A DNA stretch of 64,000 nt from Bradyrhizobium sp. B097 (GTDB taxonomy: Bacteria > Pseudomonadota > Alphaproteobacteria > Rhizobiales > Xanthobacteraceae): assembly GCF_038957035.1 (NCBI RefSeq), contig NZ_CP152412.1, positions 9,110,501 through 9,174,500 of the forward strand, in the 5' to 3' direction. Under the pieces are notes generated by a model. The model saw only the letters and a list, made by a program, of their open reading frames with translations. It searched no databases and was not told where the DNA came from. Position numbers and translations under genes: made by a program. Each line of letters begins with the position of its first letter. Position 1 is the first letter of the stretch. Below, one piece after another: positions 8,465 to 17,807 of this stretch.

Positions 8465-9363
8465 GATGGGGCTTTCTCCTTTCGCTCGCGCCGAACCAGC
8501 ATCTCGATCAGGCGCGGCATCATATAGATCGGAAACTGTGTGGCGGCGAAGAACAGCGCCGTCATCGGCGACACCGCCGCGCCCATCGCCGACCAGACCA
8601 GTCCGACGTTGCGGTTGCTCAGAATGAGGCCCGTGGTCAATCGCTCGGCCAACGGACCCGGCGTGAGCAGCGCGCCGAGCGCTTGCAGCGCGAGATTGCA
8701 GGCGAAGGCAAGGCCCACCAAAGTCAGCGCGGTGGCCGGCTGCGCTGCGATCTGTGCACGCACCCCCGCCATGGTGGAAATCGCGAACACGAGCAGCGAG
8801 GCGAGCACAAGCGCGTCGATGATGTGCGAATGCCGCGCCAATTGTGCAGCGGCCTGACGGCGTAGCAGCAACGCCAGCGCGCCGGCGCCGACAACCAACA
8901 GCGCGAGCCGCGCGGCGAGCGCCAGCGGATCGAGCGCGAGGCCGGCAAATCCCGCCGCGATCAGCGGAACCGTGATCGGGGCCAGCGCCATCGACAGCAG
9001 CGTCACGGCGAGCGGAATGGTCGCGTCGAAGCCGAGCATGCGTGCGACCGCCGCCGTGCCGGTCGATGGCGGCGCGCACACCGACAGCACCAGCGCAACG
9101 ATCAGCTCGGGCCGAAATCCGGCGCTGCGCGCCGCGAAGCCGACCGCAAGCGGACAGGCCAGCATCGCCAGCGCCGGCAACAGCAGCGACACCAGCGGAC
9201 GCCCCAGCGCACGCCGGAACGCCGCACCGTCGACCTGGAGAAAGGTCCCGAGAACCAGAACAAAGATCGCCGCCGCCATCAGCGGGCGCGCGCCGTCCGC
9301 GAGGGGCGGGAAAGCCAGCCCGGCCAGGACGCCGATGATCAGCAAGGTCGGCCCGCGCGGCAT
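8461..9363 (-). CDS. BASS/SBF-like inner-membrane transporter
   Basis: About 300 residues, start ATG at 9363 (MPRGPTLLIIGVLAGLAFPP). Nearly the whole protein is hydrophobic with about nine or ten membrane helices and little soluble domain. Motifs such as LSVCAPPSTGTAAVARMLG and LILSNRNVGLVWSAMG resemble the paired crossover helices of the bile acid:sodium symporter superfamily. Substrate unknown. It is the first gene of a two-gene operon with the DUF2891 protein and is divergent from a LysR regulator, which likely controls it. The longer open frame reaching 9840 runs antisense through the LysR gene and is not used. Confidence 0.75.
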   Translation of the reverse strand: MPRGPTLLIIGVLAGLAFPPLADGARPLMAAAIFVLVLGTFLQVDGAAFRRALGRPLVSLLLPALAMLACPLAVGFAARSAGFRPELIVALVLSVCAPPSTGTAAVARMLGFDATIPLAVTLLSMALAPITVPLIAAGFAGLALDPLALAARLALLVVGAGALALLLRRQAAAQLARHSHIIDALVLASLLVFAISTMAGVRAQIAAQPATALTLVGLAFACNLALQALGALLTPGPLAERLTTGLILSNRNVGLVWSAMGAAVSPMTALFFAATQFPIYMMPRLIEMLVRRERKEKAPS

Positions 9364-9379
9364 CAGCTTCGCGACTGAT

Positions 9380-9454
9380 CGTCCCAAGCCTGAACGTCTC
9401 AAGTCTGAACGTCTCAAGTCTGCACGTCTCAAGTCTGCACGTCTCAAGTCTTTC
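9380..9454. repeat. 15-bp tandem repeat, five units
   Basis: Five head-to-tail copies of CGTCTCAAGTCTGMA: units begin at 9380, 9395, 9410, 9425 and 9440. The first and last are degenerate, and the middle copies differ only at A/C in position 14. The array sits in the 175-base divergent promoter region between the transporter and LysR genes, just upstream of the transporter start. It may be a regulator-binding array or a slippage product. Confidence 0.9.
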
Positions 9455-9511
9455 CGCCTCGTCGTCGAGTCGGTGATGACCGTAGGCGCGGGCAAATCAT
9501 TGTTGAAATCG

Positions 9512-9532
9512 ATTATTCTTATAAGCATTATT
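9512..9532. promoter_or_regulatory. AT-rich dyad, possible LysR operator
   Basis: A stretch of A/T bases in a GC-rich region, centred on the palindrome CTTATAAG (9518-9525) with partly symmetric flanks (ATTATT...CATTATT). It lies just upstream of the LysR ATG at 9539, where a LysR protein would bind to autoregulate and to control the divergent transporter. Assignment is by position and symmetry only. Confidence 0.4.
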
Positions 9533-9538
9533 GCGGTG

Positions 9539-10456
9539 ATGAATTTAGCCGCCGTCGATCTCAACCTGCTGGTCGCTTTCGAAGCGCTGATGGAGGAGCG
9601 CCACGTCACCCGCGCGGCCGAGCGCATTGGCCTCGCCCAGCCGTCGATGAGCAGCGCATTGCGCAGGCTGCGCGCGCTGTTTGCGGACGAACTGTTCCTG
9701 CGCGCCGGCGCGGGCATGCAGCCGACCGAAAAAGCGCTGGCACTGGCAGGACCGATCGGAGAGGCGCTGCGGCAAATCAGGGGCGCGCTGGCGCCCGATC
9801 CGGGCTTCGATCCGGCCACCGCGCGAAGGCGCTTCACCATCGCGGCGACCGACTACGGCGACCTCGTTCTGGTCCCGGAACTGAGCCGCCTGTTGCGCTT
9901 GGAAGCCCCGGGCATCGACCTTGCCGTGCGCCCGCTCACCGATGCGACGGCGGCCCTGGCAAAGCTCGAGCGCGCCGAGCTCGATGCGCTGATCGGCGGC
10001 CATCTGCCGGACTCGCCACGCTGCGTCCGGCACCGGCTGTTCGAGGAACGTTTCGTCTGCATCCGCGATGGCGCGCGCGCGAGCCGATCGGAGGCGCTCA
10101 GCCTGGAAGATTATGCGACCCTGCCGCACGCGCTGTTTTCCGCGGCCGGCGGCGATGGCCTGCCGAGCGTGATCGACGCGCTGCTGGCGCGCCATCGGCT
10201 GAAGCGACGGGTGGCCGTAACGCTGGCGCATGTGGTGGCCGTTCCCTTCGCCGTGGCCGGCACCGATCTGATCGCCACGATGGCCGAGCGCGTCGCCCGC
10301 CGCTTCACGCATCTCGCCGACATTGCCGTCGTGATGCCGCCGATCGACATCCCTGCCTTCGCGATCGACCTGATCCATACAGTCCGCGCGGCTGAAGATC
10401 CGGCGCTGCGCTGGTTCCTGGATGCCGTCGATCGCTGCGCCGGCCGGCTGCGATAA
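9539..10456 (+). CDS. LysR family transcriptional regulator
   Basis: 305 residues, the usual LysR length. The N-terminal winged helix reads LNLLVAFEALMEERHVTRAAERIGLAQ followed at once by PSMSSALRRLRALFADELFL, the typical LysR helix-turn-helix; a periplasmic-binding-like effector domain follows from about residue 90. I chose the ATG at 9539; the frame is open upstream to 8972, but that part overlaps the divergent transporter. It probably controls the transporter-DUF2891 operon. The inducer is not predictable. Confidence 0.9.
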   Translation: MNLAAVDLNLLVAFEALMEERHVTRAAERIGLAQPSMSSALRRLRALFADELFLRAGAGMQPTEKALALAGPIGEALRQIRGALAPDPGFDPATARRRFTIAATDYGDLVLVPELSRLLRLEAPGIDLAVRPLTDATAALAKLERAELDALIGGHLPDSPRCVRHRLFEERFVCIRDGARASRSEALSLEDYATLPHALFSAAGGDGLPSVIDALLARHRLKRRVAVTLAHVVAVPFAVAGTDLIATMAERVARRFTHLADIAVVMPPIDIPAFAIDLIHTVRAAEDPALRWFLDAVDRCAGRLR

Positions 10457-10539
10457 TCAGCGGTGATGGCTGACCCGCAGGGGTGGCTAACGACGGCCGC
10501 CGCTCCCTATATTGGCGCCTGATTCGAACCAGGCAGCCC

Positions 10540-13500
10540 ATGCGCGTTTTCAGCGTTCCCGTCTCTGCGCCGTTCCTGCGCACCGTCATTTCGGCGCTGG
10601 TCGATGGCCGGCTGGTCCCGGGATTCGAGGCGAAGAGCGATCCGGCAAAGCTCGCCGGCGCCACGCTCTATCTGCCGACCCGCCGCGCCGGCCGGCTGGC
10701 GCGCGAAATCTTCCTCGATGTGCTCGATTCCGACGCCGCGGTGCTGCCGCGCATCGTTGCGCTCGGCGAAATCGATGAGGACGAGCTCGCTTTCGCCGAC
10801 CAGGGCGACGACGTCGGCGGCGCCGCGCCGCTGGAAATTCCGCCGAGACTCGGCGAGCTCGAGCGCCGGTTGACGCTGGCGCATCTGGTCGCCGCCTGGG
10901 CGAAGACGCCGGTGTCGGCGCCGCTGGTGGTCGGCGGCCCGGCCTCGACGCTGCAACTCGCCGGCGACCTGGCGCGGCTGATGGACGACATGGTGACGCG
11001 CGGCGTCGACTGGCGCGCGCTCGACCGCCTGGTGCCGGACCAGCTCGACAAATACTGGCAGCACTCGCTCGACTTCCTGCGTATCGCGCGCGACGCGTGG
11101 CCGAACTACCTCAAGGAGATCGGCCGGATCGAGCCCGCGGCGCGCCGCGATCAGCTGATCGAGGCGGAGGCGGCGCGACTGACCGCGCATCATGCCGGCC
11201 CGGTGATCGCGGCCGGTTCGACCGGCTCGATGCCGGCCACCGCAAAATTCCTCCACGTGGTGGCGAAGCTTCCGAACGGCGCCGTGGTGCTGCCCGGGCT
11301 CGACACCGATCTCGCCGAAGATTCCTGGGACACGATCGGCGGCGAACGCGGCGACGACGGCAGGTTCACCACGCCGCCCTCTTCGAACCACCCGCAATTC
11401 GCGATGCACGCGCTGCTCGACCGCTTCGGCATCAAGCGCCGCGACGTCGAGAGCCTTGCTGAACCTGCGCCGCTCGGCCGCGAGGTGCTGGTGTCGGAGA
11501 CGATGCGCCCGTCGACCGCAACCGCGCAATGGCACGACCGGCTGGAGCGGCCCGAGATCGTGGCGCGGATTTCCGCGGGAATGACCAATCTCACCGTGGT
11601 CGAGGCGCCCAATCCGGAGATGGAAGCGCTGGCGATCGCGGTCGCCATGCGCGAGGCGCGGCATCTCGGCAAATCGGCCGCGCTGGTGACGCCGGATCGC
11701 GCGCTGGCACGCCGCGTGATGGCCTCGCTGACGCGCTGGAAGCTGGAGTTCGACGATTCCGGCGGCGATGCGCTGATGGAAACCCCGCCCGGCGTGTTCG
11801 CCCGCCTCACCGCGGAGGCCGCGGCCAAAGGGCTGGAGCCACCAACATTGCTCGCGCTGCTCAAGCATCCGCTGTTCCGGCTCGGCGGCGCCCATCGCGC
11901 GCTGAAGCGCGCGATCGAGGTGCTCGAGATCGCGCTGCTCCGCGGCACGCGGCCGCAAGCTGCGACTGGCGGCCTCGCGCGCGACTTCGCGCGCTTCCGC
12001 GCCGAGCTCGTCAAGCTGCACGGCGGCGAGACCTCGTCGCTGCACGCGATGGAGCCGCGCGCCCGGCTGCGCGACAACGAGCTCGACCAGGCCCAGGACC
12101 TGATCGCCAGGTTGCAGACGGCGCTGGCGCCGCTGGAAGGCATGGCGTCGTCAAAGCCCTATGATTTCGCCGAACTGGCCGCGCGTCATCGGGAGGCGCT
12201 GATCGCGCTGTCGGCCGACCAGAACGGCGTCGCAATCGTGTTCGAAGAACGCGCCGGCGCGTCGCTCGCGTCCGCCTTCGACGAGCTGCTCGCCAAGCAG
12301 GAGCCGAGCGGGCTGATGACGCCGCTCGCCGATTATCCCGAGGTGTTCCAGACCGCGTTCGCCGACCGCATGGTGCGGCGGCCGGAATCGGCGCGCGCGC
12401 AGCTCAACATCTTCGGCCAGCTCGAGGCGCGTCTGACCGAGTCGGATCGCGTCATCCTCGGCGGTCTGGTCGAGGGCGTCTGGCCGCCGGCGCCGCGGAT
12501 CGATCCGTGGCTGAGCCGGCCGATGCGGCACGAGCTCGGGCTCGATCTCCCCGAACGCCGCATCGGCCTTTCCGCGCATGACTTTGCGCAGCTGCTCGGC
12601 CATGACGAGGTGATCCTCACCCATGCGGCCAAGGTCGGCGGTGCGCCGGCGGTCGCCTCGCGCTTCCTGCACCGGCTCGAAGCGGTTGCGGGCGAAGCGC
12701 GCTGGAAGGTGGCGACAACGGCCGGCGAAACTTACGTGCAATATGCCGCCGAGCTCGACCGGCCCGACACCGTCGAGCCGATCCCGCAGCCGGAGCCGCG
12801 GCCGCCGCGCGAGGCGCGGCCGCTGAAAATGTCGGTCACCGCGATCGAGGACTGGCTGCGCGATCCCTATACGATCTACGCGCGCTACATCCTGAGGCTC
12901 GATCCGCTCGACCCGGTCGACATGCCGCTGTCGGCGGCCGATCGCGGCTCCGCAATCCACGAATCGCTCGGCGAGTTCACACAGGTTTATGCCGACGCGC
13001 TGCCTGACGACATCACGAGCGCGCTGCGCGACATCGGGGCCAAGCATTTTGCGCCACTGATGGAGCGGCCCGAAGCGCGCGCGCTGTGGTGGCCGCGCTT
13101 CCAGCGCATCGCCGCGTGGTTTGCCGAATGGGAGCAGGCGCGGCGCGGCAGTATCGACGCGATCAAGGCCGAGATCCGCGGCGAGATCGGCATTCCGCTC
13201 GACGCTACGAGGACATTCACGCTCTCCGCGCGCGCCGACCGCATCGAGCGGCGCGACGACGGCAGCTTTGCGATCCTCGACTACAAGACCGGCCAGCCGC
13301 CGACCGGCAAGCAGGTGCGCATGGGCCTGTCGCCGCAGCTCACGCTGGAAGCCGCAATCCTGCGCGAGGGCGGCTTTGCCGACATTCCGGCGGATTCCTC
13401 GGTCGGCGACCTCGTCTATGTCAGGCTGAGCGGCAACAACCCGCCGGGCGAGCAGCGCTCGCTGGAGCTCAAGATCAAGACCAACGACACGCCGCAGCCG

Positions 13501-13686
13501 CCCGATGAGGCCGCCGACAGCGCGCGGCGCAAGCTGGAGGCCTTGATCCGCGCGTTCGACGACGAGCAGCAGGCCTACACCTCGCTGAACCTCTCGATGT
13601 GGGCGAACCGTTACGGCGCCTATGACGACCTCGCGCGGATCAAGGAATGGTCCGCGGCCGGCGGTTTGGGGATCGAGGAATGGTGA
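10540..13686 (+). CDS. addB: AddB, helicase-nuclease subunit for double-strand break repair
   Basis: About 1048 residues. AddB pairs with AddA in the AddAB (RecBCD-like) complex that resects DNA ends for RecA. The N-terminus carries a degenerate helicase fold starting RVFSVPVSAPFLRTVISAL. The C-terminus carries a RecB-type nuclease domain with RGSAIHESLGEF and the catalytic AILDYKTGQPP. ATG at 10540 is preferred over the in-frame ATG at 10483, since the protein family starts at MRVFSVPV. The stop overlaps the addA start by 7 bases. Confidence 0.95.
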   Translation: MRVFSVPVSAPFLRTVISALVDGRLVPGFEAKSDPAKLAGATLYLPTRRAGRLAREIFLDVLDSDAAVLPRIVALGEIDEDELAFADQGDDVGGAAPLEIPPRLGELERRLTLAHLVAAWAKTPVSAPLVVGGPASTLQLAGDLARLMDDMVTRGVDWRALDRLVPDQLDKYWQHSLDFLRIARDAWPNYLKEIGRIEPAARRDQLIEAEAARLTAHHAGPVIAAGSTGSMPATAKFLHVVAKLPNGAVVLPGLDTDLAEDSWDTIGGERGDDGRFTTPPSSNHPQFAMHALLDRFGIKRRDVESLAEPAPLGREVLVSETMRPSTATAQWHDRLERPEIVARISAGMTNLTVVEAPNPEMEALAIAVAMREARHLGKSAALVTPDRALARRVMASLTRWKLEFDDSGGDALMETPPGVFARLTAEAAAKGLEPPTLLALLKHPLFRLGGAHRALKRAIEVLEIALLRGTRPQAATGGLARDFARFRAELVKLHGGETSSLHAMEPRARLRDNELDQAQDLIARLQTALAPLEGMASSKPYDFAELAARHREALIALSADQNGVAIVFEERAGASLASAFDELLAKQEPSGLMTPLADYPEVFQTAFADRMVRRPESARAQLNIFGQLEARLTESDRVILGGLVEGVWPPAPRIDPWLSRPMRHELGLDLPERRIGLSAHDFAQLLGHDEVILTHAAKVGGAPAVASRFLHRLEAVAGEARWKVATTAGETYVQYAAELDRPDTVEPIPQPEPRPPREARPLKMSVTAIEDWLRDPYTIYARYILRLDPLDPVDMPLSAADRGSAIHESLGEFTQVYADALPDDITSALRDIGAKHFAPLMERPEARALWWPRFQRIAAWFAEWEQARRGSIDAIKAEIRGEIGIPLDATRTFTLSARADRIERRDDGSFAILDYKTGQPPTGKQVRMGLSPQLTLEAAILREGGFADIPADSSVGDLVYVRLSGNNPPGEQRSLELKIKTNDTPQPPDEAADSARRKLEALIRAFDDEQQAYTSLNLSMWANRYGAYDDLARIKEWSAAGGLGIEEW

Positions 13687-16600
13687 AAGCGCCGCGCCCC
13701 ATCCCGCCGGCGGTACGCGACGCGCAGGCGCGTGCATCCGATCCGAAGGCGTCGACCTTCGTGTCGGCCAATGCCGGCTCGGGCAAGACCCACGTGCTGG
13801 TGCAGCGCGTGATCCGCCTGCTGCTGTCAGGCGTGCCGCCGGAAAAGATCCTCTGCATCACCTTCACCAAGGCCGCCGCGGCCAACATGGCCGAACGCGT
13901 GTTCACGACGCTCGGCCATTGGGTGACGCTCGACGACACCGCGCTCGATACCGCGATCCGCGAGGCCGGCATCGCACATCCCAGCGCCACCCTGCGGCGC
14001 GAGGCACGAAAACTGTTTGCCTGCGCGCTGGAGACGCCCGGCGGCTTGAAGGTGCAGACCATCCACGCGCTGTGTACCCGCCTGCTGCAACAGTTCCCGT
14101 TCGAGGCCAACGTGCCGGCGCGCTTCGCCGTGCTGGACGACCGCGACCAGAACGAGATGATGGAGCGTGCCAACCTCGCGGTGTTCCTCGAGGCCTCGCG
14201 GATTCCCGACAGTCCGATCGGCCGCGCGCTGCGGACGGCGATGGCCAACGCCGCCGACGTCACTTTCAAGGAGGTGGTTCGCGAGGCTTGTCTGAGCCGC
14301 GACCATTTCATGGCCTGGACCGATGCCGCCGGCAACGCCGCGGCCGCCGCCGCGCAGATGTCTGCCGCGCTCGGCGTCTCCGCCGATATTCGTATCGAGG
14401 ATGTCGAGCGCGAGATCGTCGACGGGCCTAACCTGCCGAGGTCGAGCTGGAAGAAGCTGGCGACGCTGCTCGACACCAGCAGCAAGGCGGATCAGAGGCA
14501 GGCCGAGCGGCTGCGGAGCGCGCTGACCTTTACCGGCGCGGCCCAGGTCGACGAATATCTCGGCGTCTTCCTGACCGATGACCGCGCGCCTCGCGCCTCT
14601 GTCGTCACCAACAACTTCATCAAGAAGAATTCCATCGCAGGCCACAGGTTCGAGGCGGAGGTCGACCGGCTCGGTCCGTTGATCGAGCGCCGCCGCGCCG
14701 TGGTCGCGCGCGACCGTACCGAGGCATTGATCCACATCGCGACCGCCGCGGCCGCGCACTACCGGCGCGAGAAGCTGGAGCGCGGCCTGCTCGACTATGA
14801 CGATCTGATCGACAAGACGCTGGCGATGCTCGACCGCGTCTCCTCAGGCTGGGTGCATTACAAGCTCGACCGCGGCGTCGATCACGTGCTGATCGACGAG
14901 GCACAGGACACGAGCCCCCGGCAATGGGACATCGTCGCCCACATCATCTCGGAGTTCACCTCCGGCGCCGGCGCGCGCGACGGTCTCGTGCGTACCGTGT
15001 TCGCGGTCGGCGACGAGAAGCAGTCGATCTTCTCGTTCCAGGGCGCCGCACCCCGCGAATTCGACCTGCGCCGGCGCGAGCTGAAGCGGCGGTTCGAGGA
15101 GGCCGGGCTGAAATTCGATCCGGTGTCGTTCACCTATTCGTTTCGCTCGGGGCCGGTGATCCTGCATTCGGTCGACCACGTGTTCCGCGAGCAGGAGATC
15201 TTCCGCAGCATCCATGCGGTCGAGAACGGCTACCCGATCCACAATGCGATGGCCGACGCCGGCCCCAGCCTGATCGAGCTCTGGGATCTCGCCGTCGCCG
15301 ACGACCGCCAGGATATCGAAGGCTGGCGCGCGCCGTTCGACGGCGTCTCGGTGACGAGCCCGGAGGTGAAGCTCGCACGGCGCATCCAGGCCGAGATCAA
15401 GCGGCTCGTCACCAGCGGCACCATGACCGGCAGCGAAGGCGGTCGGCGGCCGCTGCGTTACGGCGATATGCTGATCCTGGTGCGGCGGCGCGGCAACGCC
15501 TTCGACGCGGTGATCCAGGCGCTGAAGCACGCCAACATCCCGGTCGCCGGCGCCGACCGGCTGAAGCTGACCGAGCACATCGCGATCATCGACCTGATGA
15601 ACCTCGCCGACGCGCTGCTGCTGCCGCAGGACGACCTTGCGCTCGCGGTGGCGCTGAAGAGCCCGCTGTTCGGCCTCGATGACGACGACCTGTTCAAATT
15701 GGCGTACCAGCGCCGCGGCTCGCTGCGCGAGGCGCTGGCCGCACAGGCGCCGACCGATGAGCGGTTCGCGGCCGCGCTGCACCGCCTCGAGCAATGCGAG
15801 CGCCGCTTCACCCAGGAGACGCCGTTCGCGTTCTACGCCTGGCTGCTTGGCGGCGACGGCGGGCGCGCCCGAATCCTGCGCCGGCTCGGTCACGAGGCCA
15901 ACGACGCGCTCGACGAATTCCTCGAGCTCGCGCTGGGCTATGAGCGCAAGGCGCCGGCCTCGCTGCAAGGTTTTGTCGCCTGGCTGCGCGCCGCCGACAC
16001 CGAGGTAAAGCGCGACATGGAAATTTCGCGCGACGAGGTTCGCGTCATGACCGTGCACGGCGCCAAGGGCCTCGAAGCGTCGGTGGTGTTCCTGGTCGAC
16101 ACCACGACCTCGCCGTCGGACACGCAGCGGCTGCGGCTGATCCATCTGCCGCAGGGCAACGCCGCGCCGAACGCGCCCGGCGTCGTGGTGTGGGCCGGCA
16201 AGAAGGCCGAGGATCCCCCCAATGTCGCCGACGCGCGCAAGGCGATGCTCGGCGACACCGAGGACGAATATCGCCGCCTGCTCTATGTCGCGATGACCCG
16301 TGCGGCCGACCGGCTGATCGTTGGCGGCTGCATGCCCGGCAACATGAACACGGTGAGGAAATCCTCCTGGTACGACCTGATCACCAGGGGGCTCGCGAAT
16401 GCCGGGCTCAAGCTCGAAGAGCTCGAGACGCCGGCCGGCAAGGTGATGCGCTATTCGCGGCCGGACGACGTCGCCGATCTCACCGGCGCGGCTGCATCGA
16501 CGGCCGCAGCGCCGATCGCGCTGCCGTCCTGGCTGCGGACCGCGGCCGCACCTGAAGCTTCCGCCGCGGGCGTGCTGCGCCCGTCCGATCCGGCCGACGG

Positions 16601-17156
16601 CGACAGCCACCCGATACGAACCGGCGAATCGATGCTGCTGCGCGCCCGCGCCCTGCAGCGCGGCACGCTGGTGCATCGCCTGCTGCAATCGCTGCCCGAA
16701 ATTGCCGCTGAGCGGCGGCGCACCGCCGCGCTTGGCTACCTCGCGCGCAATGCCGACGGCTGGAGCGACGAGGAGCAAGCCGCGCTCGCCGACCAGGTGC
16801 TGGACTTGATTGCCGATCCGCGTTTCGCCGCGGTGTTCGCACCCGGCAGCCGCGCGGAGGTCTCGATCGTCGGACGGCTGGAGCGGCCGGGCCAGCCGAA
16901 GACGTTGGTCTCAGGCCAGATCGACCGGCTGGTAGTGACGCCAAACGACGTCCTGATCGTCGATTTCAAGACCAACCATGCTCCGCCGAAGACCGCCGCC
17001 GACGCTCCCAGGGGCTATGTCCGGCAGCTCGCGCTGTACCGGGCCGTGCTGGCGAAGCTTTATCCCCAGCTGCCCGTCCGGGCGGCGCTGCTTTGGACCG
17101 AAACACCTGAAATCATGGAGATATCCGCCCCCGCGCTGGACGCCGGGCTGGCATAA
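13680..17156 (+). CDS. addA: AddA, UvrD-type helicase/nuclease
   Basis: About 1158 residues. It holds the complete superfamily 1 helicase set: Walker A SANAGSGKTHVLVQRV, FTKAAAANMAERV, DEAQDTSPRQWDI (Walker B), VGDEKQSIFSFQGA, TVHGAKGLEASVVFL and VAMTRAADRLIVGG. A C-terminal nuclease domain has GQIDRLVV and LIVDFKTNHAPP. It powers end resection with AddB and cuts at Chi-like sites. ATG at 13680 lies inside the end of addB (7-base overlap); an in-frame ATG at 13647 is less likely. trxA follows after 114 bases, a common alphaproteobacterial order. Confidence 0.96.
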   Translation: MVKAPRPIPPAVRDAQARASDPKASTFVSANAGSGKTHVLVQRVIRLLLSGVPPEKILCITFTKAAAANMAERVFTTLGHWVTLDDTALDTAIREAGIAHPSATLRREARKLFACALETPGGLKVQTIHALCTRLLQQFPFEANVPARFAVLDDRDQNEMMERANLAVFLEASRIPDSPIGRALRTAMANAADVTFKEVVREACLSRDHFMAWTDAAGNAAAAAAQMSAALGVSADIRIEDVEREIVDGPNLPRSSWKKLATLLDTSSKADQRQAERLRSALTFTGAAQVDEYLGVFLTDDRAPRASVVTNNFIKKNSIAGHRFEAEVDRLGPLIERRRAVVARDRTEALIHIATAAAAHYRREKLERGLLDYDDLIDKTLAMLDRVSSGWVHYKLDRGVDHVLIDEAQDTSPRQWDIVAHIISEFTSGAGARDGLVRTVFAVGDEKQSIFSFQGAAPREFDLRRRELKRRFEEAGLKFDPVSFTYSFRSGPVILHSVDHVFREQEIFRSIHAVENGYPIHNAMADAGPSLIELWDLAVADDRQDIEGWRAPFDGVSVTSPEVKLARRIQAEIKRLVTSGTMTGSEGGRRPLRYGDMLILVRRRGNAFDAVIQALKHANIPVAGADRLKLTEHIAIIDLMNLADALLLPQDDLALAVALKSPLFGLDDDDLFKLAYQRRGSLREALAAQAPTDERFAAALHRLEQCERRFTQETPFAFYAWLLGGDGGRARILRRLGHEANDALDEFLELALGYERKAPASLQGFVAWLRAADTEVKRDMEISRDEVRVMTVHGAKGLEASVVFLVDTTTSPSDTQRLRLIHLPQGNAAPNAPGVVVWAGKKAEDPPNVADARKAMLGDTEDEYRRLLYVAMTRAADRLIVGGCMPGNMNTVRKSSWYDLITRGLANAGLKLEELETPAGKVMRYSRPDDVADLTGAAASTAAAPIALPSWLRTAAAPEASAAGVLRPSDPADGDSHPIRTGESMLLRARALQRGTLVHRLLQSLPEIAAERRRTAALGYLARNADGWSDEEQAALADQVLDLIADPRFAAVFAPGSRAEVSIVGRLERPGQPKTLVSGQIDRLVVTPNDVLIVDFKTNHAPPKTAADAPRGYVRQLALYRAVLAKLYPQLPVRAALLWTETPEIMEISAPALDAGLA

Positions 17157-17270
17157 GTTCATGTCGGCGTGAGCGAGCTTGACCCGGCAAGGGGGCATTC
17201 ATACGTTTGCCCCATGCTCCCGGGCGCGATTCTCAGCCGCCCTTTTGTCTCAACCGAACGAGGTACTCAC

Positions 17271-17591
17271 ATGGCCGTTGGCAAGGTTTCTGACGCCGAT
17301 TTCGAAGCCGAAGTGCTCAAGGCGACCGGGCCGGTGGTCGTCGACTTCTGGGCCGAGTGGTGCGGCCCCTGCCGTATGATCGCGCCCGCTCTCGATGAAA
17401 TTTCCGGCGCGATGGGCGACAAGGTCAAGATCGTGAAGCTCAACGTCGACGAGAGCCCGAAGACCGCCTCGAAGTATGGCGTGATGTCGATCCCGACCCT
17501 GATGATCTTCAAGGGCGGCGAGATGGCGTCCCGTCAGGTCGGCGCCGCGCCGAAGGCCAAGCTGCAGCAGTGGATCACCGCTGCGGTCTGA
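17271..17591 (+). CDS. trxA: Thioredoxin
   Basis: 106-residue cytosolic thioredoxin with the active site VVDFWAEWCGPCRMIAP and the cis-proline loop SIPTLMIF. It reduces protein disulfides with electrons from thioredoxin reductase. The ATG at 17271 begins MAVGKVSDADFEAEV, the normal family N-terminus; the upstream in-frame start at 17169 would add an unrelated 34-residue tail. A strong intrinsic terminator follows 30 bases after the stop. Confidence 0.97.
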   Translation: MAVGKVSDADFEAEVLKATGPVVVDFWAEWCGPCRMIAPALDEISGAMGDKVKIVKLNVDESPKTASKYGVMSIPTLMIFKGGEMASRQVGAAPKAKLQQWITAAV

Positions 17592-17620
17592 TCTGTTTCG
17601 AATTAGCTGATTTGCGACAC

Positions 17621-17650
17621 GGCCGGCGTCATGCCGGCCGTTTTGTTTTT
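17621..17650 (+). terminator. Intrinsic terminator of trxA
   Basis: Perfect 7-bp stem GGCCGGC / GCCGGCC around the loop GTCAT (17621-17639), followed by GTTTTGTTTTT. It is the expected end of the addB-addA-trxA transcript. Confidence 0.88.
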
Positions 17651-17652
17651 GC

Positions 17653-17802
17653 GTAGCCCGGATGGAGCTGAGCGTTCCCCTTCCCCCTGAAAGGGGAAGG
17701 TCGGGATGGGGGTCAGCCGCAGGCGACGCTGCAAGTGGAGAGAGCAGATCCCCACCGCTTTGCTCTGACGAGCAAAGCGACCTCCCCTTTTCAAGGGGAG
17801 GT
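17653..17802. repeat. Mosaic of intergenic repeats with three hairpins
   Basis: It starts with half of the GTAGCCCGGATGGAGC repeat (17653-17674; full copies near 18.58, 25.94 and 48.08 kb). Three hairpins follow: CCTTCCCC/GGGGAAGG (17679-17700), GCTTTGCTC/GAGCAAAGC (17757-17778) and CCTCCCCTT/AAGGGGAGG (17781-17801). No gene is present. It lies between convergent genes, a usual place for such repeats. Confidence 0.7.
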
Positions 17803-17807
17803 TGGAG

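Noticed and set aside
9380..9454. CRISPR array
   Set aside because: The period is 15 bp with no spacers and no cas genes anywhere in the window; it is a plain tandem repeat.
14844..16778. 644-residue minus-strand frame inside addA
   Set aside because: The sense strand carries every helicase motif of AddA; the antisense translation is His/Arg/Gly-rich with no family.
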